From contig BDSL01000039.1 in assembly GCA_003116995.1 (NCBI GenBank), positions 248,001-312,000 on the forward strand: DNA of 64,000 nucleotides. Reading direction: 5' to 3'. This stretch comes from Yamagishiella unicocca (taxonomy: Eukaryota > Chlorophyta > Chlorophyceae > Chlamydomonadales > Volvocaceae). Below, in pieces: positions 10,269 through 22,664 of this stretch. Positions within the stretch are counted from its first letter, which is position 1; each line of letters starts with the position of its first letter. The position numbers and the translations under genes were made by a program. The notes under the pieces were generated by a model. That model did no database searches. It saw nothing but the letters and a program-made list of their open reading frames with translations, and was not told the origin of the DNA.

Positions 10269-13200
10269 ATGATGGGGCGCGTGTATGACCAGCTGGATCC
10301 TGTGGACGTGTCGGGGGACAAGGTCCGGGAGCCGCTGCCGCTGGGGCCCGAGGGTCTCAAATATGGAACCCTCGAGAATGGCATGAAGTGAGCGGAATTT
10401 GCAATTGGCAATGGATCTCACGGTGATAAAGGATAGAGCGGCGGACCTCCGCAGAGGGTGTCAGGGAACTTAGCCAGTGAACACAGCAGGGGGGTCGGGG
10501 GGCAGAACCAGGGGGGAGCGGCCCAGCCGAGGACAGGGGGAAAACCTGAGGTAGCAGGGAAGGGTTACCGTTGGAAGGGTTACCGTTGGAAGGGTTACCT
10601 CGGATTGCCGGAAGGTAGCAGCGGCGAGGACAGGGGACGGGGCGGGGAGGGGAGGGGGCGGGATGGCGCGGACAGGGGACGGGGCGGGGAGGGGAGGGGG
10701 CGGGGTGGCGCGGTTAGGGGACGGGGAGGGGAGGGGAGGGGGCGGGATGGCGCGGACAGGGGGCGGGGAGGGGAGGGGGGAGGGGCGCAACCAGCAGGGC
10801 GGTTGTCGTGCTTGTTGAAGAAGGCGGCGGGTGGGGAGGAGTGAAGGGGCTGGGGACACGCAGCAAGCCGTGAACTGCAAGCTGAGCAGTCTGGTGGGGG
10901 GTACCCTATATTGGGGGCCCCCCGGTGAGGGGGAGAGACGGCAGGTGGCGGCTGGCTGGCCTACGCACGTGTGGCGGCTGAGGTGGCGGCTGGCTGGCGG
11001 GGGAGGGGGAAGGGGTGGCATGTAAACCGTTTACGCGACAGGGACAGGATACAGGAGGAAGGGGAGGAGGAGGTATGAGAGGAAAACCCTTGGGTCGGCC
11101 GGGGAAGGGAGGGGGAGGGAGGGTGCTCGGTCCCGGTGGGCCAGGGACCGGCCTGCAGGAGAGACCCACCCTCTCTCTCCAGCCAGGCGGTGGTTCCGGA
11201 GCGCCGGGCGGTGGTTCCGGAGCGCCCAGGCTGCGGGCCGGCTGGGCAAGGGTTTACACGCACGGAGGGAAACGGGACGAAGAGCAGGATCGTAGGCGGT
11301 CTGCAGGCAGACGTGATCCAGGTCCAGATCCAGATGGCAGTGCAGCTGTAGATGAAGGGATCTCGGTCGGGTGGCTGGGGCAATGCCGGTGGGTCGGGGT
11401 GTCCGTGGGTAGGGTGGGGAACGGTGTTATTGGGGCTCCCACGGAGGCGGGGGTCAGCGTCCGGAAAAGTTTTCGTTTCCTTAATTCAGTTGCGCCACCG
11501 GATGGTGCCACACTTTTCCGGTGGGGTCGGCACGACAGGCGGGAGGGCTGGTCCCTGCAGCTCCCGCGCCGCACAGCAGGAGGCACGCCACGGCGGTTGT
11601 TCCCCATCATACCGCCATCTTGCCACACAGCCGCAGTAATGACAATGACTCTCATGCGCCGCCGCCGCCCCCGCCGCCGCCCCCGCCGCCGCCCCCGCCG
11701 CCGCCCCCGCCGCCGCCCCCGCCGCCCCCGCCGCCGCCACCGCCGCCGCCACCGCCGCCGCCACCGCCGCCGCCACCGCCGCCGCCACCGCCGCCGCCAC
11801 CGCCGCCGCCACCGCCACCGCCGCCGCCACCGCCACCGCCGCCGCCACCGCCGCCGCAGGTACTATGTACGGCAGTGTGCGAAGCCCAAGGGGCGCTGCG
11901 CGCTGGCGCTGGCGGTGCGCGTGGGGAGCATTGTGGAGGTGGGTGCTGATGTGGGGTGTGGGTTTTGGGCAGGCAGGGAGAAGGGGGTTGGCAACGGAGG
12001 GGGCTCAGGGTGGTGAGCGGAGGGCAGTGGTGAAGAGAGGAGGGAAAGGAAAGGAGATTGACTGGGGACTGGGGGGATAGCACCGCGGGTGGTGGCAGCA
12101 CCGAACACGAGGGCAGCCAGCGGGACGAGCTAGGGGCAGGGTGACACGGCGAAGCCTCGAATGGTTGTACGACAGCAGACGTACGACCAGCAGGGCTGAA
12201 GGCCAGAGGGCCTTGGGTAGTTGGATCACCGGTTGCGTCGGTCAGTCGGTCGGTCGGCAGGCCGGCCGGGGTGCGGAGGCTGCGCAAGGAGGTGGGGGAT
12301 CGGAACCGAAGGGCACCGAAACTCCTGCGTGTTTGTTTTCCTCATGTTCCTCCGTGCCTCCTCCCGTGTTGAAGGAGGAGAACGAGCGGGGCATCGCACA
12401 CATCGTGGAGCACCTGGCGTTCAACGCAACCGAGGTGCGAACGTACAAAATGGGCCCTATGTGTGATGGATTTTAAAATGGATCTCTAGAATTTAAAACC
12501 GGACATGGAGCTGTCGAGGCATGGAGGGGCAGGGGGGGCAGCCACCAGTGTGTCGTGTGAGGCTGTGAGCGTGTGGAGGGGGGCTGGGGCCGAGGAGACC
12601 AGGCCACACGGAGGGCAGGAACTAGCTGGCAAATAGTGGAAGGTGGGGGGATTGCGCGGGTAACCCGTGCACGAAGGAAAAGCCGTTTGGGACGTAGACG
12701 TTTGGGGGTGCTCGCTGGCAGCTGTCGGGCAGCTGTAGCCGAGCAGGGCCCTCAAGTGGGCAGCTGTTACAGGGGCAGATTGGCGCACTGGATTTACAGC
12801 CCCACAATGGCCCCGCAACGGCCGCCGTGATGCGCCTTCGTCGCGGAAGTGCCGGTAGTCGCGCGGGCGGCACGACCAGGCTGGCTGGGGCGCTCTCGGT
12901 TTCAACGCAGTCCCGGCGCCTGTGCAGAGCTGCGCCGCCTCACTGGTGCCGTGCCGTACGTTGTGCCGTGCCGTGCAGTCGTACTCGAATCACGACATCG
13001 TACGGCTGCTGGAGCGCATCGGTGCAGAGTTCGGCGCCTGCCAGAACGCCTACACCTCCGCCGACGAGACGGTGTACACCCTCACTGTGCCCACCGGGGT
13101 GAGCGCTGCTGCTGCCTGCTACTGCTGGTGCTACTGCTGCTGCCTGCTACTGCTGGTGCTACTGCTGCTGCCTGCTACTGCTGCTGCTGCTACCGTTGCT

Positions 13201-16200
13201 GCTGCCGCTACTGTTTCTGTTGGTGCTACGCCTGCACCCGTTCATGCTGCTGTCACTGTCGCTACTGGCGGCATTGCTGCTGTTGCTGCTGCTGCTAGTA
13301 TCCAAATGACGTGCTTAAGACGGCCATGGGAGATGGATGACGGGCAATATGAAACGCGGCCTTACGATTACCTAACAGTTACTTTACGGTTGTCTTACGG
13401 TTGCCTTACGGTTGCCAGGACAAGGAGCTGCTGCTGGACGAGACGCTGGGCGTGATGGCGGAGATGGCCTTCAAAATCAGGTGTGGGGGCCGGGCGGGGG
13501 GGGGGGGTGTTCGTGGGTTTTAGGGTTTGGAAAGGCCGTGACGTGGACGTGGCGGGACAACCCCAAAACACATTTCCACCCGGCTGCATGCCGGGACTGC
13601 CCCGTGGCGGCTTCCTCACAGCCCTAACCGTCGCTTCCTCAACCGCCAACTGCCAACCGCCAACCAACGTACGGCAGGTGCGATCCGTCTGACCTGGCCA
13701 AGGAGCGCGGCGCTGTGCTGGAGGAGTGGCGCATGAGCCGGGACGCGGGGGGGCGGCTGCAGGAGGCGCACTGGCAGCTCATATTCCAGGTGGGGGGTTG
13801 CGAGGAAGGCCCGTGGATGCCAGGAAAAACCGTTTAGAACAGACGTGCAGGTGGGGCGGGGGACCTGGCGGGAAGCGGTTGGGCGTGATAAGAGCCGCCG
13901 GGGTACGGTAGGGCGAGCAGCATCAGTCAGTGAGAAGCATCGACCACCTTCCGGGTGACACAGCAAGCAAGCCGTGTAACGTCATATACCTGGACGGTGT
14001 GTCTTGAGGGGCGCGGAAGAGAGGGAGACTGAGAGGCCACGCGCAAGGCTAAACAGTACGGCCAACGCCTCCCCCGCCGTCCACCCCTCCCCACTACGAC
14101 CCCCTCCTACCGCGTTTTCAAACCCCCCGCACCCCCCCCGCATAACTCAAAACTTCTGTTTTAAACGGTTTTTTTCGGACATCCACGGGTTTCCCTCGAA
14201 CCCCCGCATATTACACCCATCCATGGCTCCTTCGCCGGCTCCCTTCGCTGCTTCCCTCCCCCGTACAGCGGCTTCCCACCTGACTTGACAACTGACTTGA
14301 CATCTAAGAGTGATACACCACCTCACTTGGCTTCACACCTACAGCGTCTGCCCACCTGAAGCCACCCCCCACCTACTGTCCCCTCCCTTCCCCCACACCG
14401 TGGATCCGCGGATTATCCTGTACCCCCCCTCCCCATGCGCCAACTGTCCTGTCCCGTCGTGTAAAACGGTTTATACCCCCCCCCCCCAGGGATCCAAGTA
14501 CGCCGACCGGCTGCCCATCGGCACGGAGGCTGTCATCCGGCGCGGCAGTGCGGACACGGTTCGGGCCTTCTACGAGCGCTGGTACCAGCCCACCAACATG
14601 GCCATCGTGGCGGTGGGGGACTTCTCAGACCCAGGTGGGGGACTTCTCAGACCCAGGTGGGGGACTTCTCAGACCCAGGTGGGGAACTTCTCAGACCCAG
14701 GTGGGGGACTTCTCAGACCCAGGTCGGGGCGCGTCTGTGTATGGTTTCGGGGCCACGTTCTCCTCGCCCACTCCCACGCTCCTTGAAACCGCACATAGGG
14801 CCCCGCACGCAGCACCTCACACGTCCGGCCTCTCAAACCCAACACGCCACTGGGCTTGGCTCCCGCGTCGTACTTGCCGTACTGCCGTCGTGCACTTCCA
14901 GATCTGGTGGTTTCGCTCATCCAGCGCCATCTTGGTTCCGGAGCCAGCCGCAGCAGCGCTCCCGCGCCGCCGGTGCCCAGGTTTGACTTCATGCCGCACA
15001 AGGAGCCGAGGTACAAGGTGCGGTCGCTCCAGGGGGGGCTCCAGGGCCGCTTCCAGCGGGGGCTCCAGGGGTCGCTCCAGGGGGGGCTCCAGGGGTCGCG
15101 CCAGGGGGGGCTCCAGGGGTCGCGCCAGGGTTTGAAGTCGCCTGGCGCGTTTGGGCCCCCCTCGCCCCTGGCTGTCCCCGTCGCAGCTCCCTCTGCTTAA
15201 CCCGTCTATTGCTTGCCGTACCAACTCCCAACCACCACGCTCACCTCACCCGTCGCCGTCTCGTCCACGCCAGCGACTCCCAAGGACTGATTGAACCAGA
15301 CGTCCAAAACCCTGCCCCGCCCCGCCAGCCCTCCCTGGACGGCTCCCTGGGCGGCTCCTCCCCTCCCCCTCCCCTAGGTGTCCGCCGACCATGCGCCAAC
15401 TGTTCTGTCCTTTTCGCGTCAACGGGTTTTTTTATGCCACCCCCCCTCCCCTCCCCTCCCGCAGGTGCTGGTGGACCGGGAGACGCAGCACCCCTCGGTG
15501 TACGTGTCGTACAAGCACCCGCGCATGCGCATTGCGACCCCTGCAGACTTCCAGGAGCACCTGGCGCTGGGCGTGTTCGAGAGCACCGTCAACAATCGGT
15601 GGGTCGGTGGGTCGGTGGGTCGGTGGGTCGGTGGGTACGCGGCGTTCCTACCTGCTCTAGCTGAGCGGGCTTCAAAACATACTCCCCCGGCCCCTCCACA
15701 CACCCTCCACTCCCAAGTGACGATAGCCCGTACGGCAAGCGAAAGAAACGTCCCGCAGCGCTGTCGTACCGCCCGTCACCCCCCGCGTCACCCCCCCGCG
15801 CACGCAACCCACCCCGCCCGCCAGGCTGTACAAGATCAGCCGGCTGAAGGATCCGCCGTACGCGTCAGCTTCCGTCAGCGATGAGCCGCTGTGTAGCACC
15901 GCCGGGAGCGGCGTGCTGTCGGCGGTGGCAGTGGACGGTGAGTGGGCCGGTTTTGTAGGCGGGGGTTGCAAGGAAAACACGTGTACAAAAGGAGAAGCGT
16001 TTAGGACAGACGTTTTGTAGGCGGGGGGGAGCAGTAGTGAGGAGACCCTTGGACCAAGGAAGGGGAGGAAGGAGTACTGGGGGGGGGCACCTGGTTTGGG
16101 GGGAAGGGAGTTAGCGAGGAAAACCCGTGTACGAAAGAGAAAACCCATTTAGGACAGGGTAGCGTAGAAACGCGTGTTGGTCGTACACGGGGTTTCCTCG

Positions 16201-19200
16201 CTAACCCCCTCCCAAACCAAACGGCCGTCCTGTGTCGTACGAGAGGCGAAGTATCGGATAGGCTAGGATACGAGGAGTGTGGAACGTGTGTACGTTTGCG
16301 GGTGCGTGCAGGAGAGCCTGGTAGGTCGGTCAGAGGACGAAACGCGAATCCTAGCCCTGATCCATCGTGTGCGGGATGAGAGCTAGAGAGTGGGTCCGGG
16401 AAGGTGCGGTATACAGATCCAGTCACACGACATGGGTACAATGTGGATTTTAGGGTTTTAGGGTTTTCTGTGCCTCGGTGCGGTGCTGGCGAGGCGCAGT
16501 TTGCGGCCGGGAAAAGACCCTTGACTTCATAAACTTCGGACTTCATGAACTTTTGACTAAATAAATTTTGGCTTTATGAACTTTTGACTTTACGAACTTT
16601 TGGATTCCGCGTGTCGCGCACTGCTCCAGGGCGCCTCATCTCCTGTTGCGTTTCTCATCGCCCATCGGGGGCTCAAACGCGCCGCCCGCGCGGGTTTTTT
16701 GTCGTACAGGCAAGGTGCTGGCCGCCCTGGAGTCGTTGTTGACCGAGATCGCGCGCGTACGACTGCACGGCATCGGCCCCGCCGAGATCGCCCGCGCCAT
16801 GAGCGAGATGAAGAGCGAGGTGGAGAACACGGCGCTGGAGGTACGAACGTAGTACAATGTACGACGAGCTGTACGGCATCTATGGGTTGTGCTTCATACG
16901 CCGTTGCCGCGGTTGCGCGGGGGAGAAGACGGGGTGTTGCGGCAATGGTGACCTGGGGCTGCTTCTGGGAATGGTTGCTGATGGCGGTTGCAAGGACGAG
17001 TCAGAGAAGGGAAAATAGCTCGCTGCCGTACCGTTGAGGAAGCGATTTTGTCGGAAGGCTGTGTGGGTGAGTTGCAGCCCCTGGCTGTCTTGGGAGTGGC
17101 CAGAAAACACTGCAAACACCCCAAACCCACTACAACCGCCAACCGCTGCAACCAACCAACCTGCAGGCAGACCAGGGCTACTGTACGGACATCAGGGATG
17201 AATATGTACGGCACTTCCTGAACAGCGAGTTCGTGACAGGTGGGGGGGGGGGGGCGCCGCGGAGGAGGGCGGGTATGCCGTACTGCTGCTGGGGGCGGGG
17301 AAGTACGGAGAGAGGGGGTGGCGAGGAAACCCGTATACACGCCGTACGGAGAAGGGGGAGTACAGTTTCCACACCCACCCATTGGCACCCTCAAATCGCC
17401 CTCAACCCGCAGATTATGACTACTCTCCAGACATTAATGCCCCTTCTCCGTTGTCGGTTTTCGCCTAACCTTCGGGGTTCGCCTAACCTTCGGGGTTCGC
17501 CTTACCTTTGCCGGCTAGATTTTCGCCCTCCTTCTCCCATATGGTGTACATGAGTTTCCTCAAGCCCCCTCAACACCCTCCAACACACAGGCCAGGAGTA
17601 CGAAGCGCGCCTGTGCAAGGCCGTGATGCCCCTAATCAGCAAGGAGGGGGTGGAGGAGTGGGCCAAGAGGTACCGGCCGGAGGACTCATGCGTCGTCAAG
17701 GTTAGTGCTACGGATTGCGGTTGGAGTTTGGTCTACCTCCTCCCCTTTTTTGCAGAACCCTCCCATTCTTTGCAAAAACCCTCCCTTTTTCGGTAGAACC
17801 CGAGAAGCCTCATATCTGTCCCATACCTGTTACTTACACAACCCTACCAGCCCCCCCCCCCGCACACATTGGTAAATCAGCACGCACGCACACACACACA
17901 CGGTTTGGCTCGCGGTGGGCTTAGCGTAGGCGCGTGCTAGGTGCACTCGCATGGCCCACAGGTTACTTCAGGAGCACGCCGGATTCGCCGAGCGGGCCGC
18001 GGATACCTACTACTACGTCTCCGACTACTACTACGTCTACTACTACCCCTACTACTACGCCTTTGACTACCATCCCAAGGCCCCTCAACTCCGTGCCAGT
18101 GCACCCCACCCACTCCACCCACCCCCACCAGCGCTCCCACACCGCACGAGCACGCACCACCCCCCGGTCCCCCGGGTTTTCCCCCGGTGGGCTCTATGCG
18201 CAGACCCGCTTGGGACACCCGGCGTGGTGGGGTGCTCTCTGTGAGCCCGCCCGCCGGCCCCATCGCATCACAGCATCCCACAGCATCCCTTTCTCTCCTC
18301 CTCCCCCTCTGTGCCACAGCGTGCCTGCTTGCGTGCATCCCTGTACGGCTCGCTGCATTGCCTGCTTGCGCCCTTATGCCACATCTCCGCGTTTTCTTCA
18401 TCACTTCTTTTCCTTACAACGCATTAATAACTACTCTACCATAGACGCGGCGCGCTCACGTGTGTCCCTGCCTTTCCATTCGCCCCGCATGTCTCTCTCG
18501 CCCTTCAACCTAACGCTAACGTTCTGCTGCTTCGCCTGGTCCTTCTTCCTCTCCTTTCCCAGGTCAGTTTCCTCGCATTTGGCATGGGCTGGGATTCCTG
18601 TGCCGGGCACTCTGTCTGTTACTGGCATTGCACGCGAAGTTGTCACCTATACCTCTGCCTTGCGCACTAGGATAGGTAAATAGGTACATAGGCTAGGTAG
18701 TTGTAGGTGCTTCGCGCCACGCCTACGCCGCAGCAGCGCGGCGTCGGTTGTTGGGGCGCAACCGTCTTTCTGGCTATCGGAGCGCTGCGCGGCCGCCGAC
18801 TACATAATTGGACTTCTGGCTTCTCGTGGACCCAGTCTGGGCTTCTTTCGGTAACTATTGGCGCCCCGCACTGACTCCGGATTCCTTGGTCTCCTCGCGC
18901 TACGTCTACTTCGCGGCTCAGCTCAGCATTTATAAAACACACACACAGTGCAAGCTAACCCCGTTCTCCCCCTTCCTCCCCCTTCCTCCTACACGGGTTT
19001 CCTCGCAACCCTCCCCGCTCCCCTCCCTCCCCCCCTCGCAACCCTCCCCGCTCCCCTCCCTCCCCCCCCTCGCAACCCTCCCCCCCCTCCCCTCCCCTCC
19101 CTCGCAACCCTCCCCGCTCCCCTCCCCTCCCCCCCCCTCGCAACCCTCCCCGCTCCCCTCCCCTCCCCTCCCCTCGCAACCCTCCCCCCTCCCCTCCCCT

Positions 19201-22200
19201 CCCCTCCCCTCGCAACCCTCCCCGCTCCCCTCCCTCCCCCCCCTCGCAACCCTCCCCCCCCCTCCCCTCCCCTCCCCTCGCAACCCTCCCCCCCCTCCCC
19301 TCCCCTCCCCTCGCAACCCTCCCCGCTCCCCTCCCTCCCCCCCTCGCAACCCTCCCCCTCCCCTCCCCTCCCCTCCCCTCGCAACCCTCCCCGCTCCCCT
19401 CCCTCCCCCCCCTCGCAACCCTCCCCCTCCCCTCCCCTCCCCTCCCCTCGCAACCCTCCCCCCCCTCCCCTCCCTGCCCCCCCCCCTCGCAACCAGGTGG
19501 TCGACCACTCGCGCAGCTGCAGCGAGGAGCAGCTCAAGCAGGTGGGGGCAGGTGGGGGGGGAAGGGGGGGGAGGGTTAGAGAGGAAGAGGGGAGAGAAGA
19601 GGGGTGGATTCCATGAGCTGGAGAACATGACTGCGGGGCAAAGGCGGTCGTGCCTCGCGCCTCCACGCAGTCACGCTTGCAGCCCATTGCCTCCCATCTC
19701 GGACACAGCAACAGCTCTGTCTCAGCACCAGGGCTCACACGGTTTACACGGAGGATGCTGCCGCTGCTGCAACCGCTGCTACAACCGCTGCTAACCGCCA
19801 CAGCTGCTGCCGTCTACTGCCGCTGCTAACTGCCGCTGCTACTGCCGCTGTTAACCGCCGCTGCTGCTGCTGCTGCTGCCGCTGCTAACCGCCGCTGCTG
19901 CTGTCGCTGCTGCTACTGCCGCTCGTCCCGCTCCTCCGCTCGCAGGTCATGGAGCGAGTGGCTGCTGCCGAGGCTGCCGGCAGCATAGGGCCCTGGGAGG
20001 AGCCCCCTGCGCCCGAGTCGCTCATGGCGGAGCTGCCGGAGCCGCTGCCGGCGGGAAGCGTAATCGTCGCGGAGCGCCACTTCGCGGTAGGGTGGGCAGG
20101 CGGGGCGGAGGCCGCGTCACGGGTCGGTTATAACTAGGTACGGATGTGCAGGTGCGGCTGGCTGGGCGGGGAGGACCTGCTTGCCCCGGTGGGACGTTCC
20201 GGGTCTCTGGGGGGGTGGGAAAATACCCGGTTACTCGACATGGGAAGTGTAGCTGGCGCTTCTCGGTGGGGTTGGGCTGGGAGGGGATGAGTGTGGCCAG
20301 GAGGAGGGGGATATCGGCTCGCAAGAAGGTGGTGGGCTGTGACTTGTCAGCCGGGGGGTCTGTACAGAATGTGACACATAGGGAGGGGAGGATTGGGAGA
20401 GGAGCCGCCCACCCCCTCTCCCCTCCCCTCCCCTTCCCCTCCCTGTGTAAGGAACCCACCCGCACGTACTCCACGACCCCCCCCCATGCCACGTCAGCCA
20501 CGTCACCCCACACCCACGTGATGGTGACGCCCCCGCCCCCCTACCACCGCACCGCGCCCCGCGCCCCGCAGGCCCCCCTGGACCTTACGGAGCTCACCCT
20601 GGCCAACGGCATGCGCGTGGCGTACAAGAGTACGACATTCATGCGCGACGAGGTTCACATGACGGGCTTCGCTGTGGGCGGCCTGAGCGAGGTGAGCACG
20701 TGCGGCTGCTTGGGGGGGGGGGGTGGCGAGGAAACCGAACAACCGACAGAGGAGGGGAAAGTCAGTTGTCAGTTGGGGCCAGCGAGGCGCGCGCACGTGC
20801 GGCTGGGGGTGGAGGTGAAAGCGGCGTGGGCGGCATCCAGGCGAGCGGGCGGCATCACAGGCAGGGGGGCGGTTGGTGGCTTGCATGGAAGGCGCCGTAC
20901 GGTACGGCACCGATACGGTACGGTAAGGTACAGCATCGCTACCTCACAAAGGTTCCTAAACTTACCACCGCCCTTCGCGCTCCTACTCCTCCCAAGTGCC
21001 AACCCACACCCCTCGACCCCAAAACCCTAAACCCTCACCTCTCCCCCCCACACCCGCAACACGCCGCGCCGCGCCGCAGGTCCCTCTGGAGCTGTTCTAC
21101 ACCTCCTCCTTGGCCGGCACCCTGGCCGGCCACCTGGGCATATTCGGCTTCCGGCCCGACGTGCTGGGGGACATCCTCGCCGGCCGCCGGGTAGACCTGG
21201 AGATCACGGAGGGTGAGGTGGCGGGGAGGGGAAGTCCGTTGGTCGGCAGAGGGGGGGAAGGGGACGTCGGCAGAGGGGGGTTGCAAAACAAACCGAAGGG
21301 CGGGGAGGAAGCGCGGGGAGTGGAGAGCTGCGCGGCGGGCGGCAGACGGCACCGTGATGTACGGCGTGGGACGGCTCGCCGCACCCGCTCCCCATCTCGT
21401 TACTTGATACGGTAATTGCCCCCCTAACCCTACACCATAATACACCCCCCCGCCCGCCATCCGCACCCCCCCCCCCCACACACACACAACTCCTCTGCCA
21501 CCCCCCCACTCCCCTGCCCCGCCAGGCGCCTACTACCGCACGATGCGTGGCGTCCAGAGCCCCGGAGACCTGGAGACGGCTCTGCAGCTGGTTCACCTGC
21601 TCTTCACCACACAGTAAGTGCCTCGCACAGCGGGCAGGGCGAGGGGTGTGGTTTATAAAACCCTAAAATCCGCGAACCCACGGCCGACAAACCAAGGGCG
21701 ATGACGATAGGAGCGGGTGTGGTACCCCCCCTTCTGCGACCGACACCATCATTACCCCAGCCCCAGCCCACCCCCCGACCCGCCAAGCGGCCCACAAATC
21801 CAGACGGTGTACGGCATTACGTTGCGATTATTTACAATCCCAATGGCATCCCCGGTGATGTGGAGCGCGGCCACGGGGGCGGTTGCAACCCCGCCCGGGG
21901 GGTGTTTGATCACTTGGTTCGGGGTAGTACGTGGTGTACGACATCCATCCCACCTACCCACCTGCCCACCCTGGAGCGGCGTCCGTCATCGTGTCATCGT
22001 CGTGTGTGTGTGTTTTACCCTCGCAGCGTCAAGCTGGTCCCGGAGGAGGTCGAGACGGCGGTCAAGCTGCTACGGCAGGCCATCGAGGCGCAGCTCCGAA
22101 ACCCGCATCACTCGTACCACCAGCGCGTGCGCTTCGTCAACTACGGCGGCTGCTACTACTTCAAGCCCATCACGCTTGCGGACGTGGACCAGGTGGACCC

Positions 22201-22612
22201 GGCTCTGGCTTTGGCGCACCACAACCTCAGCTGGCGCAACCCGGGGGAATACACACTGGTGCTCACTGGTCAGTGCGTGTGGGGGTTGCGAGGAAGACTT
22301 GTGGATGGGGAAAAAACCCGTGCGTGTGTGGGGGGGAGAGCGGGAGGGCGGTGGCATAAAAACCGGTTACACGACATGGATAGGGTAGCTGGAGAGGGAG
22401 GGGGGGAAGAGCGTCAAGGGGTTTAGGGCTTAGGGTTTAGGGTTTAGGGTTTAGGGCTTAGGGCTTAGGGCTTAGGGTTTAGGGTTTAGGGTTGCAGATC
22501 TTGTCGCCCGGAGGCTCGTCTTCCCTTTGCCGAAAGCGAGACTCCGCCGCTGATGGTCTTCGCGTAAGCAACCCCGCGGCAATACCTTCCTCCCTGGAGC
22601 CTTTCCTGTGCG

Positions 22613-22664
<52 letters not shown>

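Noticed and set aside
11521..12287. Long poly-Pro, poly-Arg and poly-Gly frames on both strands
   Set aside because: Translated from the CCG repeat of PQQL-like intron 1; spans a real exon in another frame.
17950..18250. Tyrosine-rich frame (YYYVSDYYYVYYY) in PQQL-like intron 13
   Set aside because: Encoded by a TAC repeat; exons on either side join in phase without it.
18930..19801. Several 80-330 aa Pro/Leu or Gly/Arg-rich frames on both strands
   Set aside because: Products of the pyrimidine minisatellite in PQQL-like intron 13.
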